From an uncultured Porphyromonadaceae bacterium (lineage in GTDB: Bacteria; Bacteroidota; Bacteroidia; Bacteroidales; Muribaculaceae): a stretch of DNA of 54,345 nt. The translations under genes were made by a program, and so were the position numbers. The stretch is taken from contig CAMWVA010000005.1 of NCBI GenBank assembly GCA_947177575.1, positions 1 to 54,345 of the forward strand. Direction: 5' to 3'. Below are positions 24,561 to 33,266 of the stretch, piece after piece. Below the pieces are notes generated by a model. That model was not told where the DNA came from and ran no database searches. It saw only the letters and a program-made list of their open reading frames with translations. Each line of letters begins with the position of its first letter. Position 1 is the stretch's first letter.

Positions 24561-27500
24561 ATGTTCTCTAAATTCTTCATAACACGTCCTATTTTCGCCA
24601 CAGTTCTCGCTATACTGATGGTGCTCGCAGGCATCATGTGTATGACGACACTGCCGGTAGCACAGTATCCTGATATTTCGCAGCCTACTGTAATGGTGAG
24701 TGCGGCCTATCCCGGTGCCAACGCACAGACTGTGGCGCAGACCATAGGTATACCAATAGAACAGCAGCTCAACGGTGTTGAGAACATGCTCTACATGAGT
24801 TCTACTTCAGGCTCTGATGGTAGTTACTCGCTGACAGTGACCTTCAAAAACGGTACTGACCTTGATGAAGCTGCTATTGACGTACAGAACCGTATATCGC
24901 TTGTATCCGGTTCGCTACCTTCCGAAGTCACCCAACAGGGTGTAAGTGTCAACAAGGAATCCAGTAATCAGGTACTGTTCGCCTCACTTGAAACCTCCCG
25001 TCCGGAACTTTATGATGCCCTCTATCTCACTAACTATGCCACACTTTACCTCATCGACCCTATAACACGTGTCGAAGGCGTAGGTGGTGTGCAGGCTTTC
25101 GGTGCCGGTGATTACAGTATGCGCGTATGGCTCGATCCGCAGGCTATGCGTATACGTAACCTAACACCGCAGCAAGTTATAGCTGCCATAGAAGGACAGA
25201 ACACTAACGTCACAGCCGGTTCAGTCGGTACTCCTCCCGGCAGCGGTGATACACAGTTTGAATTCACACTTACCAGTCAGGGACGTCTGGCTACAGCTGA
25301 AGAATTCGGTAATATCATTATCCGCAGTAACGATAGCGGTCTGTTGCGCCTGAAAGATGTGGCAAAAGTCGAGCTTGGCAGCGAGAGCTATTCAATGGTG
25401 TCACGTGTCAACGGTCGTGAATGTGCTCTTATAGGTGTACAGCAGCTGCCGGGGGCTAATGCTCTTGAAGTAGCCGACGGAGTGATAAAGGAACTCGACC
25501 GTCTCAGTCAGTATTTTCCGGAAGGTATCACATATAACGTCGTTCTGAATCAGACGGTATTCGTACGTGAGTCGATAGATGACGTACTCTCTACTTTCGT
25601 CATCACTTCGCTTATCGTACTTGTAGTGATTCTGATTTTCCTTCAGAACTGGCGTGCAGTAATTATTCCTATGCTTACGATTCCTGTATCGCTTATAGGT
25701 ACATTTGCCGTCATGAAACTGATGGGCTTTACTATCAACACGCTCACACTGTTCGGTCTGGTACTGGCCATAGCTATCGTCGTCGATGATGCTATAGTAG
25801 TGGTTGAAGACTGTTCACGTCTTGTAGATAAGGGAATACTTAACCGTATACAGGCTGCTGAAAAAGCTATGCAGGAGCTTACAGGACCTGTTGTGGGTGA
25901 GGTACTTGTACTTATGTCGGTGTTCATACCTACAGCATTTATATCAGGTATCACAGGGCAGCTTTACAAACAATTCGCACTGACCATAGCCATCTCAACG
26001 GCCTTTTCCGGTTTTAATGCTCTCACCCTTACTCCGGCCTTATGTGCTCTGTTCCTTACACCTCGTAAACCGGCCAAGTTCTTTGTCTATGTATGGTTCA
26101 ATAAATTATGGACTAAGGTACTACATCTTTACGACAGAATCATATCGAAGATGCTTGCCCATCCGTTTGTATCAATGATGATATTCCTTATTGTGGCCGG
26201 TGCGGGTATATACGGTTTCATAGCGATGCCTACAAGTTATATTCCTTCTGAGGATATGGGATATTTCATGACGTCGGTACAATTACCTACCGGTGCATCG
26301 CTGGAACGTACTGAAAAAGTTGTCAATGCTCTGAGTGAAGAAATAAAAAAACTGCCCGAAGTCAAAGACGTGATGACTATTACCGGTTTTTCGATGATGG
26401 GTGGAGGTGCCGGCTCAAACATGGCTTCGCTCAATATTATGCTTGTACCTTGGAAAGAACGCGGACGAAAGGGCTCTATAAATAATGTGATAGCTAAAGT
26501 TGATGAGATTTCGGCACAGTTCCAGGAAGCTATAATCTTCTCGGTTAATCCTCCGGCAATTCCCGGCATAGGTATGTCGAGCGGCTTACAGATGCAGTTG
26601 CTTGATATAAACAGTCTCGGTCCCGAAGAAATGCTGAAAGCCATAGGTGAATTGCGCATAGCAGCCGAAGCTGATCCGCGTATAGCCTCTCTGACCTCGC
26701 TCTACGAAGGTGTTGTACCGCAGTACTCACTTCTTATAGATCGTGACCGTGTCGAGATGCAGGGTGTTGACCTCGATAATATCTTCTCCGCACTTTCAGC
26801 CTATATGGGTGGTAACTATGTCAACGACTTCATAAAACTCGGCCACATTTATCAGGTACGTTTACAGGCTGAAGGCAGCTCACGCCGCAACGTGGCTGAT
26901 GTCTTGCAGATAGCCGTACCTAACTCGCAGGGTAATATGGTACCTTTAAGTTCGTTTGTCACAATCAAGCCTACTATGGGTCAGGAACTCGTATCGCGTT
27001 ACAACATGTATTCCACTGCATCAGTAACGGCTACTCCCGCTCATGGAGTGTCGAGTTCTGAAGCTATAAAGGCAATGGAAGAACTTGTCACCGAACATCT
27101 TGGCAAAAACTATTCATACGCATGGACCGGCATGGCCTATCAGGAGACACAGTCAGGCACAACAATCTCTTTCGTATTCTTCTTTGCCATAATCATGACT
27201 ATCCTCGTGCTGGCCGCCCAATATGAAAGCTGGACAGACCCTATAGCTGTTGTACTCAGTATGCCGGTGGCTATCTTAGGCACAGTGGTAGGCTGTCTGG
27301 CTATGAGTCAGAGCATCAGTATCTATACTGAAATCGGTCTGATACTACTGTTGGGTATGTCGGCTAAGAATGCTATTCTTATCGTTGAATACGCAATGGA
27401 CTTCCGTAAGTCAGGCATGGATATAGTCAAAGCGGCCCATGATGCAGGCGTAATACGCTTCCGCCCTATCATGATGACCGCCTTAGCATTCGTATTCGGC

Positions 27501-27749
27501 GTGATGCCGATGATGTTCTCTACCGGTGCCGGTGCCAACAGCCGTATCGAATTAGGCACAGCCGTAGTCTTCGGCATGGCCCTCAACGGCCTTATCGGCA
27601 CTCTGTTCGTACCTACCTTCTGGGAAGTAATGCAGCGCTTTAACGAGAACTACCTCTCAAAACTCATCAAAAAGCCAACCTTCAAAGCAACCCAGGCACA
27701 GATGGACGCTGTCGATAGTGCCCAATCGCTGGACAGTCAATCCGAGTAA
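24561..27749 (+). CDS. RND multidrug efflux permease (AcrB/HAE1 type)
   Basis: Proton-driven inner-membrane pump, 1062 aa. It starts MFSKFFITRPIFATVLAILM, the classic first transmembrane helix. The conserved paired aspartates of helix 4 appear in AIAIVVDDAIVVVED (about 404-418), and the porter domain carries GANAQTVAQTIGIPIEQQLNG near the start. The second half repeats the 6-helix pattern with GLILLLGMSAKNAILIVEYA and FRPIMMTALAFVFGVMP. HAE1-type drug export is the best reading; the exact drug range is unknown. The in-frame TTG at 24519 would overlap the adaptor gene, so the ATG at 24561 is preferred. The last residues (SQSE) and TAA stop come from the first unit of repeat array 3. Confidence 0.95.
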   Translation: MFSKFFITRPIFATVLAILMVLAGIMCMTTLPVAQYPDISQPTVMVSAAYPGANAQTVAQTIGIPIEQQLNGVENMLYMSSTSGSDGSYSLTVTFKNGTDLDEAAIDVQNRISLVSGSLPSEVTQQGVSVNKESSNQVLFASLETSRPELYDALYLTNYATLYLIDPITRVEGVGGVQAFGAGDYSMRVWLDPQAMRIRNLTPQQVIAAIEGQNTNVTAGSVGTPPGSGDTQFEFTLTSQGRLATAEEFGNIIIRSNDSGLLRLKDVAKVELGSESYSMVSRVNGRECALIGVQQLPGANALEVADGVIKELDRLSQYFPEGITYNVVLNQTVFVRESIDDVLSTFVITSLIVLVVILIFLQNWRAVIIPMLTIPVSLIGTFAVMKLMGFTINTLTLFGLVLAIAIVVDDAIVVVEDCSRLVDKGILNRIQAAEKAMQELTGPVVGEVLVLMSVFIPTAFISGITGQLYKQFALTIAISTAFSGFNALTLTPALCALFLTPRKPAKFFVYVWFNKLWTKVLHLYDRIISKMLAHPFVSMMIFLIVAGAGIYGFIAMPTSYIPSEDMGYFMTSVQLPTGASLERTEKVVNALSEEIKKLPEVKDVMTITGFSMMGGGAGSNMASLNIMLVPWKERGRKGSINNVIAKVDEISAQFQEAIIFSVNPPAIPGIGMSSGLQMQLLDINSLGPEEMLKAIGELRIAAEADPRIASLTSLYEGVVPQYSLLIDRDRVEMQGVDLDNIFSALSAYMGGNYVNDFIKLGHIYQVRLQAEGSSRRNVADVLQIAVPNSQGNMVPLSSFVTIKPTMGQELVSRYNMYSTASVTATPAHGVSSSEAIKAMEELVTEHLGKNYSYAWTGMAYQETQSGTTISFVFFFAIIMTILVLAAQYESWTDPIAVVLSMPVAILGTVVGCLAMSQSISIYTEIGLILLLGMSAKNAILIVEYAMDFRKSGMDIVKAAHDAGVIRFRPIMMTALAFVFGVMPMMFSTGAGANSRIELGTAVVFGMALNGLIGTLFVPTFWEVMQRFNENYLSKLIKKPTFKATQAQMDAVDSAQSLDSQSE

Positions 27750-27962
27750 TCCGAGTTATCAGAATTATCCGAGTCATCGGAGAGTCGGAGTAATCGGAGT
27801 AATCGGAGCAATCGGAATTATCGGAGTAATCGAAGTGAGCGTAATAGTCAGCTTGTCCTATGTGCTCTGACTGCTCCTGATTATTCCGATAGTTCCGATT
27901 GCTCCGATTACTCCGACTACTCCGATAGCTCGGAGAAATCCGATTACTCGGACAACTCGGAC
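27738..27962. repeat. Period-9 degenerate repeat array 3 with inverted halves and core
   Basis: About 225 bp. The left half (27741-27832) is mostly ATCGGAGTA-type units and the right half (about 27880-27962) TCCGATTAC-type. About 40 nt on each side of the centre pair with few mismatches. The centre contains GAAGTGAGCGTAATAGTCAG (27832-27851), the exact reverse complement of the array 1 core. The array begins in the last codons of the RND pump gene and ends about 10 nt from queE, between convergent genes. Confidence 0.9.
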
Positions 27963-27970
27963 ACCACCCC

Positions 27971-28594
27971 TCACGGAATATCCAGATACCTGTGCAGCTG
28001 CACACTCAGCGTCCAGCGCGGGTCAGCCAGCACACGACGCACCGTGCTAAGACGGTTCATCTCGAACTGCTTGGGGTCAGAGACATAGCATGGCTGAAGG
28101 TACATCAGAGTGCGTTCGCTACGACAAGGCAGTTCAAAGTAAGGATCGAGAGGCTGTCCGAGGTCAACTACCTTTATTTCGTCGGCACGGTCAGCCACAA
28201 TATCATGAGGCGCTACACCCGGCAGATTGTTCTTAGGAGACACGCACACCCAGTCAATTGAAGGAGGCACAGGACGACTACCGTTAGTCTCGATAGCCAC
28301 CATTTTGCCTGTGGCTCGTTTGAGCATACGCACAAAATCATCATCAATGACAAGTGTAGGTTCACCGCCGGTAAGCACTATCCAGCGCGCCGAATATAAT
28401 TTTATGGCACGTATTATGTCATCGTCGCTCATCAGTATGCCCTGCTCGTGACGTGTGTCACAGAAAGGACATTCAAGATTGCAACCAGAAAAACGGACAA
28501 ACACAGAGGGGTACCCTGTATGGTGCCCCTCGCCTTGTAACGAATAGAATATTTCGTTTACTCTCTTCATTTCAAAAGTTGTTTTATTTGACAT
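27971..28594 (-). CDS. queE: 7-carboxy-7-deazaguanine synthase (QueE)
   Basis: Radical SAM enzyme converting 6-carboxytetrahydropterin to 7-carboxy-7-deazaguanine in preQ1/queuosine synthesis. The 207-aa protein has the iron-sulfur motif C38-x3-C42-x2-C45 (SGCNLECPFCD), then WIVLTGGEPTL for SAM binding. EIFYSLQGEGHHTGYPSVFV is the substrate-side N-terminal signature. The spacing of three residues then two is the classical radical SAM form. The ATG at 28594 follows the queD stop by one base; an alternative is the ATG at 28570 (MKRVNEIF). Last gene of the minus-strand queF-queC-queD-queE operon. Confidence 0.94.
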   Translation of the reverse strand: MSNKTTFEMKRVNEIFYSLQGEGHHTGYPSVFVRFSGCNLECPFCDTRHEQGILMSDDDIIRAIKLYSARWIVLTGGEPTLVIDDDFVRMLKRATGKMVAIETNGSRPVPPSIDWVCVSPKNNLPGVAPHDIVADRADEIKVVDLGQPLDPYFELPCRSERTLMYLQPCYVSDPKQFEMNRLSTVRRVLADPRWTLSVQLHRYLDIP

Positions 28595-28595
28595 C

Positions 28596-28952
28596 TCACA
28601 GCTCAGGCACCGCAGTTACGTCATCACTGACGTAACTGGCCACATTACCTTGGCTTTCCTGCACATCGCAGCGGTAACATTCGTCGATTGAGTCTACTAC
28701 CCAGCGAGCAATGTTCTCAGCTGTAGGATTAAACGGCAGGACGTCATTAAGTACAGCGTGGTCAAGATGCTCACTGACCTGCTGTTTGATATGAGTAAAA
28801 TCCACTACCATACCATCAGGATTCAACTCACGACTACGGCAATAGATAGTTATAATCCAGTTATGGCCGTGCAGACAAGCACACTTACTCTCATAGCTTA
28901 GCGAAAGGTAGTGAGCTGCACTTATTTCCAGAGTCTTCTTTATGTAATACAT
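28596..28952 (-). CDS. queD: 6-carboxytetrahydropterin synthase (QueD)
   Basis: Second step of deazapurine synthesis: dihydroneopterin triphosphate to 6-carboxytetrahydropterin. The 118-aa protein has the zinc histidines in AAHYLS (H14) and CLHGHNW, with the catalytic cysteine candidates in SKCACLHGHN. Later residues VDFTHIKQQVSEHLDHAVLN and PTAENIARWV are typical of the PTPS/QueD fold. Length is normal for the family. It lies 17 nt after queC and one base before queE, so translation is likely coupled. Confidence 0.95.
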   Translation of the reverse strand: MYYIKKTLEISAAHYLSLSYESKCACLHGHNWIITIYCRSRELNPDGMVVDFTHIKQQVSEHLDHAVLNDVLPFNPTAENIARWVVDSIDECYRCDVQESQGNVASYVSDDVTAVPEL

Positions 28953-28969
28953 CTTTTTCTGTACAGGGT

Positions 28970-29680
28970 CTATGGTGTATTATCGTCTGTTATGGTATCG
29001 ACAGACGCAGATTCGTATGGCACCGGGTCTTCTATACCGGCATAGGCCATAGCCTCGCGGCGTTCCACACACGTACCACATCGGCCGCAATGTGCCTCAC
29101 CACCTTTATAACAGGAATAAGTCAGGCTGTAGTCTACTCCCAGACGTTTTCCTTCACAGGCTATTTCACCTTTTGTCAGGTGGGTAAACGGTGCTATTAT
29201 GTCCACACCGTCGTATGTACCGGCGCTCATAGCTTTCGACATAGCACTAACAAATTCCGGTCGGCAATCGGGATAGATAGCATGGTCACCGCCATGATTG
29301 GCAATCATCACATGGCGTAGGCCGCGTGACTCAGCCAGCCCGCAGGCTATCGAAAGCATTATACCGTTACGGAAAGGAACAACCGTAGATTTCATATTCG
29401 AATCTTCGTAATGTCCTTCCGGTATGGCGTCCGCACCTTCAAGCAGCGAACTGTGAAAATAGCGGCCCATAAATTCCAACGGTATCACTATATGCTCCAC
29501 ACCGGTCAGCGCACACTGACGCCGTGCACATTCTATCTCACGGGCATTATGATTGCTACCGTAGTCAAAGGTCACAGCCAATGCTATCCGGTCAAGAGCA
29601 TAATGTAATAATGTAGTCGAATCCATACCGCCCGACAACACTATCACAGAATCTTTTTCCATTTCTAAGTCTTTTATCAT
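28970..29680 (-). CDS. queC: 7-cyano-7-deazaguanine synthase (QueC)
   Basis: ATP-dependent conversion of 7-carboxy-7-deazaguanine to preQ0. The 236-aa protein carries the PP-loop SGGMDS (residues 16-21), the internal VVPFRNGIMLSIA, and a C-terminal zinc cluster, SCYKGGEAHCGRCGTC (about 197-212). ATG 29680 lies 9 nt after queF; the alternative ATG at 29662 (MEKDSVIVLSGG) fits family starts equally well. Between queF and queD in the operon. Confidence 0.95.
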   Translation of the reverse strand: MIKDLEMEKDSVIVLSGGMDSTTLLHYALDRIALAVTFDYGSNHNAREIECARRQCALTGVEHIVIPLEFMGRYFHSSLLEGADAIPEGHYEDSNMKSTVVPFRNGIMLSIACGLAESRGLRHVMIANHGGDHAIYPDCRPEFVSAMSKAMSAGTYDGVDIIAPFTHLTKGEIACEGKRLGVDYSLTYSCYKGGEAHCGRCGTCVERREAMAYAGIEDPVPYESASVDTITDDNTP

Positions 29681-29689
29681 ACGTAGTTT

Positions 29690-30178
29690 TCAGCGACGTA
29701 ACGCAGCGGTCATATTTTCGCTCAGTATTTCACGCCGGCGTGCCTCAAGCAATTCACGATGTTCTTCATCACTCTTGTTAGCAAAAGGGAAAATACTGAT
29801 ACCGCCACGTGGCATAAACAGACCGCGCACTTCTATATAACAAGGGTCCATGAGTCGCCACAAGTCATTAAGTATAATATTTACACAGTCTTCATGAAAA
29901 TCGCCGTGATTACGAAAACTGAAAAGATACAACTTCAGACTTTTGCTTTCCACCATCTTAAGACGCGGTATATAAGATATGAAAATATGACCGAAGTCGG
30001 GTTGTCCGGTCTTAGGACAAAGTGTTGTAAACTCCGGACAGTCGAAGGTAACTACATAGTCACGGTCGGTGTGCTTGTTATCGAAGGTCTCAAGCAGTTG
30101 CGGAGCATAATCGGTCGGATACGACACGTTCTGATTGCCAAGCAATGTTACGCCTTCAAGCTCTTTATCAGTGCGCAT
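29690..30178 (-). CDS. queF: NADPH-dependent preQ0 reductase (QueF)
   Basis: Reduces the nitrile preQ0 to preQ1, which is then inserted into tRNA. The 162-aa protein is the short unimodular type with [20 protein letters not shown], including the catalytic cysteine and nearby aspartate. [20 protein letters not shown], the family QueF motif, follows. First gene of queFCDE, so this operon covers the deazapurine pathway from QueD onward to preQ1; the GTP cyclohydrolase and the tRNA-inserting Tgt are not in the window. A short hairpin lies in its leader. Confidence 0.95.
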   Translation of the reverse strand: MRTDKELEGVTLLGNQNVSYPTDYAPQLLETFDNKHTDRDYVVTFDCPEFTTLCPKTGQPDFGHIFISYIPRLKMVESKSLKLYLFSFRNHGDFHEDCVNIILNDLWRLMDPCYIEVRGLFMPRGGISIFPFANKSDEEHRELLEARRREILSENMTAALRR

Positions 30179-30196
30179 AATTGACTGTTTTGCTAG

Positions 30197-30236
30197 GTCC
30201 CTAAAAGGGACATATTTATTTATATTTGCAAAAATA
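30197..30236 (-). promoter_or_regulatory. Promoter and leader hairpin of the que operon
   Basis: On the minus strand TATTTTTG (30236-30229) fits the -7 consensus, giving a leader of about 45 nt before queF. The leader contains the hairpin GTCCC-TTTTA-GGGAC (30212-30197 read on the minus strand). No known preQ1 riboswitch class could be fitted. Confidence 0.5.
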
Positions 30237-30312
30237 GTATTTTTTTTCCTCTTTTCCTACTGCGAAAAATATTTTTTATCATTTGATAATAGTATTATAT
30301 AATTTTTTATTG

Positions 30313-30320
30313 TAACTTTG
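30313..30320 (+). promoter_or_regulatory. -7 box for the 140-aa gene
   Basis: TAACTTTG matches the -7 consensus and lies 66 nt before the ATG at 30387. A TTTG at 30282-30285 is at a wider spacing than ideal. Confidence 0.5.
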
Positions 30321-30386
30321 CTGAATACTGAAATAAATATTGTTTTAACAATATTATTCTACGACAATTATTAATTTCTATTTATC

Positions 30387-30809
30387 ATGACAAGACAAGA
30401 AACAGTCGAAAAATATCAGGAGGCTTTTCTCGCAGGTCGCACTGACGAACAACGTGCCCAGTTTCAGGCCAAAGATGTCAATAAACAGTATGCCTCAATC
30501 AAACAATGGATGCGTAAGAGTAATCTTAAAGAGCCGGCAAACGATAGCGGTAAACTTTCGGCTATCCTAAAGATGGTACGTTCGATACATAAATCTATAG
30601 AGAAAACTCCCACCCTCTCAGACAAAGATCTTGAACGTATCCATGCCGAGCTTGATACGGTAAAAGAACTACTCAGTGATTATGATACACGTGTCAGAAA
30701 AGTTGCATATCGTAAAGAACTTGAACGTGATCTTAAAGCTGTAGAAGCGGACGAAAATAAGAACGCTATTCGTCGTGCTAATATTGAGAAAAAACTAGCT
30801 GAGCTTTAA
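30387..30809 (+). CDS. Small coiled-coil protein of unknown function
   Basis: Not recognised. The 140-aa soluble protein is very rich in Lys, Glu, Arg, Ala and Leu. The first 55 residues (MTRQETVEKYQEAFLAGRTD; QYASIKQWMRK) are helical with a KQWMRK basic patch. From about residue 65 to the end it is a probable coiled coil (LERIHAELDTVKELLSDYDT; ELERDLKAVEADENKNAIRR). The repeated KQY/IKQW basic-aromatic segment might bind nucleic acid, but that is only a guess. It stands alone in a low-GC region with its own -7 box, opposite to the que operon, and is probably restricted to related Bacteroidales. Confidence 0.7.
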   Translation: MTRQETVEKYQEAFLAGRTDEQRAQFQAKDVNKQYASIKQWMRKSNLKEPANDSGKLSAILKMVRSIHKSIEKTPTLSDKDLERIHAELDTVKELLSDYDTRVRKVAYRKELERDLKAVEADENKNAIRRANIEKKLAEL

Positions 30810-30993
30810 ATAGCAGACAATTACATTGTAAATAATTATAACAGTAAATAATTATCCAACTCGAATAAAAATTCTATCTAAAAAATTTTTTAATCTTATG
30901 AACATTATTCGCACTTAGGTGTTGTTAAGTGAAAGAAGATAGATTTTTGTTCATTAAGTTTATTACTGACACATGGGCCAAACGGTCCATAAC

Positions 30994-31029
30994 AATAAAA
31001 CGGCCGCTCGTGAGAGCAGCCGTTTTATT
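30994..31029. terminator. Hairpin between convergent genes, overlapping the lptF/G stop
   Basis: AATAAAACGGC (30994-31004) pairs with GCCGTTTTATT (31019-31029), with an inner GCTC/GAGC extension across a C-A mismatch and a GTGA loop. It overlaps the minus-strand stop codon at 31028-31030 and ends in T-rich arms on both strands, so it can act as a bidirectional terminator. Confidence 0.75.
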
Positions 31030-33070
31030 ATTGTCGTTCATCACTTCCAGCACTGCGGTTGCCATAACGCTCAAGAAGATTATTTATTTCCTCACACGTC
31101 TGTACCACACGCTCCATTTCTGATTTAAGACGACGGCGTGCCATACGGTCGGCAAGATATACGGGAAATCCTAAAGGAAACAGAATGCGCAATGTCTTAC
31201 CTATCCATACATGTCCGAACGTCGGATTAAGCATCCAGCGCCATAAAACCACAGGGAAATTAACCAGTTTATTTACCGCCATTGCATTACGGCAGTCAGT
31301 CAGATAATCAACTGTGCTATCAATTTCCTCAGCTACAGCTTCCACTTGTGTACGGTCAAGGCCGTGAGTCCAGATATTCATATAACTGACCGGAACAGAG
31401 CATACAGCTTCAAGCTTTTTGGCTGATTCACTAAGCTGAGCCAGCATTTGGTGAGCCGCAGAAAGTGAGATATCGTTGATAATAACTTCCTTATAGCGTA
31501 CACTACGGTCCGGCCGACGTCCGAGTATCTTACGTATGACAGCCATATAGCGGTCTTTGTCAAATACCGCCGAATCATTCATAGCCTTATAGGTCAAATA
31601 TATGCCCAAAGGAGCTAATATAGACGTCGAAAGCCACATACCGGCCCAGACAGCCCAATGGCCGTCACGAGCCATTTTATATCCTGTATTATCAATAATA
31701 TAATACACAAGAAAGAGTAACACCGATATAACCAGCGGAGTTCCTAATCCTCCCTTACGGATAATAGCTCCAAGCGGGGCACCTATAAAGAAGAAAATCA
31801 GACATGCTACGGAGAGGGTAAATTTCTTGATAAGCTCTATGGCATGACGGCGTATGGTTTTCTTTTCATCAGCGACAGTCATAGCTTTAAACTGAAGCTC
31901 CGAACTTTGACGCTCTATACTGCGCTGTGCCTGTTCAAACACCTGACTGCGCTGCGACGCTGATAATTTCATAAGCACTGTGTCCAAATCCACAGCCGGT
32001 ACATCAGGCTCTGCCGGCTTGTCGCTTTCTGTCGAAACTGTCTGAGATAACGAAGAGGCTGAAGGTGAAGTGGCTGAACTCCCGGGGCGACTACCTGCAG
32101 ATAAAGAACGTGCCCGCTGCGAACCTATCGGCTCAGCTCTGTTCATACCGTTGTTACGCGAACCTGGCAGATAGCGTCCCGATGATGTAAGTAATTCATC
32201 GGCATAAGTACGTCCCATTGAGTCTACACGCTGACCGACAGAATCAATGGTGTGACGAAGCTGAGCTATGTTCTTTCCGACATACTGTTTGCGCATACCA
32301 CCCTCGTCAAGACGATTGAAGTTCGCATCGAAAGGTATCAGTACCTCTTTCTCGACAAATGTCTCGCGACGGAAAGGCACATTACGGTCACGCTGGTTCT
32401 GCTCACGCAGATTCTCGAACTGTTCACCCTGAAAGAGATGAAGATAGAGATAACGCATGTCAGGAGTAAAGGTCAGACGCGTGGAGTCGGCAAGTAATAT
32501 GGTAGAGTTATCTCCCGGACGCGACACATCGTATATCATCACATCGTAGAGCATACCTGTGTCGCGGTTTTTAGTTTTCACATAGAGATTGTAACCCGGA
32601 ATCTGGTCATAGAACACACCCTCCGGAATTTCCAGCTCAGGAGATTTCTGTCTCACTGAAAAGAGCAGGGTCCACATCTTGACCTGTGCATGAGGTAAGA
32701 CATCATTCTGGAAGAAAAAAGCCCCTACAGCTATGGCACCGACGGTCCACATCACGGGCAGCATACTGCGGAACAGCGATATGCCGGAGGCTTTCATAGC
32801 TGTAAGCTCGAATTTCTCACCGAAGTTACCGTAAGTCATCAGTGAGGCAAGCAGTATTGCCAGCGGTAGCGCCATAGGCACCATACTTACCGCTGCATAA
32901 AAAAACAACTCGGCAAGCACACCCATGCTCAGACCTTTACCCACAAGGTCGTCGATAAACTTCCACAGGAACTGCATGAGCACAATAAAAAGCACGATGA
33001 AAAAAGTCATCGCGAAGAGTGGGAGAAAACTTTTCAGTATAAAGAGGTCAAGACGCTTGATCAGTCGCAT
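31028..33070 (-). CDS. LptF/LptG-family lipopolysaccharide export permease
   Basis: YjgP/YjgQ-type inner-membrane component of the LptB2FG lipopolysaccharide extractor, 680 aa. Three N-terminal helices are clear (about 12-120), including FLPLFAMTFFIVLFIVLMQF and the ELTAMKASGIS coupling helix typical of LptF/LptG. A periplasmic jellyroll follows (about 125-260), then three more helices (about 415-500) with FFIGAPLGAIIRKGGLG. Two things make it much longer than the usual 360 aa: a Ser/Pro/Ala-rich insert at about 315-350 (GSRPGSSATSPSASS) and a cytoplasmic C-terminal extension of about 170 residues. I cannot assign F versus G; a single long homologue is common in Bacteroidales. Confidence 0.88.
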   Translation of the reverse strand: MRLIKRLDLFILKSFLPLFAMTFFIVLFIVLMQFLWKFIDDLVGKGLSMGVLAELFFYAAVSMVPMALPLAILLASLMTYGNFGEKFELTAMKASGISLFRSMLPVMWTVGAIAVGAFFFQNDVLPHAQVKMWTLLFSVRQKSPELEIPEGVFYDQIPGYNLYVKTKNRDTGMLYDVMIYDVSRPGDNSTILLADSTRLTFTPDMRYLYLHLFQGEQFENLREQNQRDRNVPFRRETFVEKEVLIPFDANFNRLDEGGMRKQYVGKNIAQLRHTIDSVGQRVDSMGRTYADELLTSSGRYLPGSRNNGMNRAEPIGSQRARSLSAGSRPGSSATSPSASSLSQTVSTESDKPAEPDVPAVDLDTVLMKLSASQRSQVFEQAQRSIERQSSELQFKAMTVADEKKTIRRHAIELIKKFTLSVACLIFFFIGAPLGAIIRKGGLGTPLVISVLLFLVYYIIDNTGYKMARDGHWAVWAGMWLSTSILAPLGIYLTYKAMNDSAVFDKDRYMAVIRKILGRRPDRSVRYKEVIINDISLSAAHQMLAQLSESAKKLEAVCSVPVSYMNIWTHGLDRTQVEAVAEEIDSTVDYLTDCRNAMAVNKLVNFPVVLWRWMLNPTFGHVWIGKTLRILFPLGFPVYLADRMARRRLKSEMERVVQTCEEINNLLERYGNRSAGSDERQ

Positions 33071-33141
33071 TGGCTCGGACTTGGTTATGCCGGTACCTCA
33101 GATAACTGTGACTGTCGGGCACCGGCAATGGTTTCGGGGCG

Positions 33142-33149
33142 TAAAGTTA
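33142..33149 (-). promoter_or_regulatory. Probable -7 box for the LptF/LptG gene
   Basis: The minus strand reads TAACTTTA, one base from TAnnTTTG, about 72 nt before the ATG. It is back-to-back with the pta promoter. Confidence 0.4.
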
Positions 33150-33181
33150 ATAATTTATTATCACATTCCGTAGGTTTTTAT

Positions 33182-33189
33182 TAACTTTG
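33182..33189 (+). promoter_or_regulatory. -7 box for pta-ackA
   Basis: TAACTTTG is a full consensus match, 77 nt before the pta ATG. No TTTG at the expected -33 position was found. Confidence 0.6.
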
Positions 33190-33266
33190 CAGCAACAGCC
33201 ACGGGAGAGGTCGTCACCGGGGCGTTATCCTTAAATAATCCGACCAAACTTAAAATGTAATATATC

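Noticed and set aside
30179-30230. PreQ1-I riboswitch before queF
   Set aside because: A CTAGC element is present, but it lies after the hairpin instead of in its loop, and the A-rich tail that should form the pseudoknot is missing.
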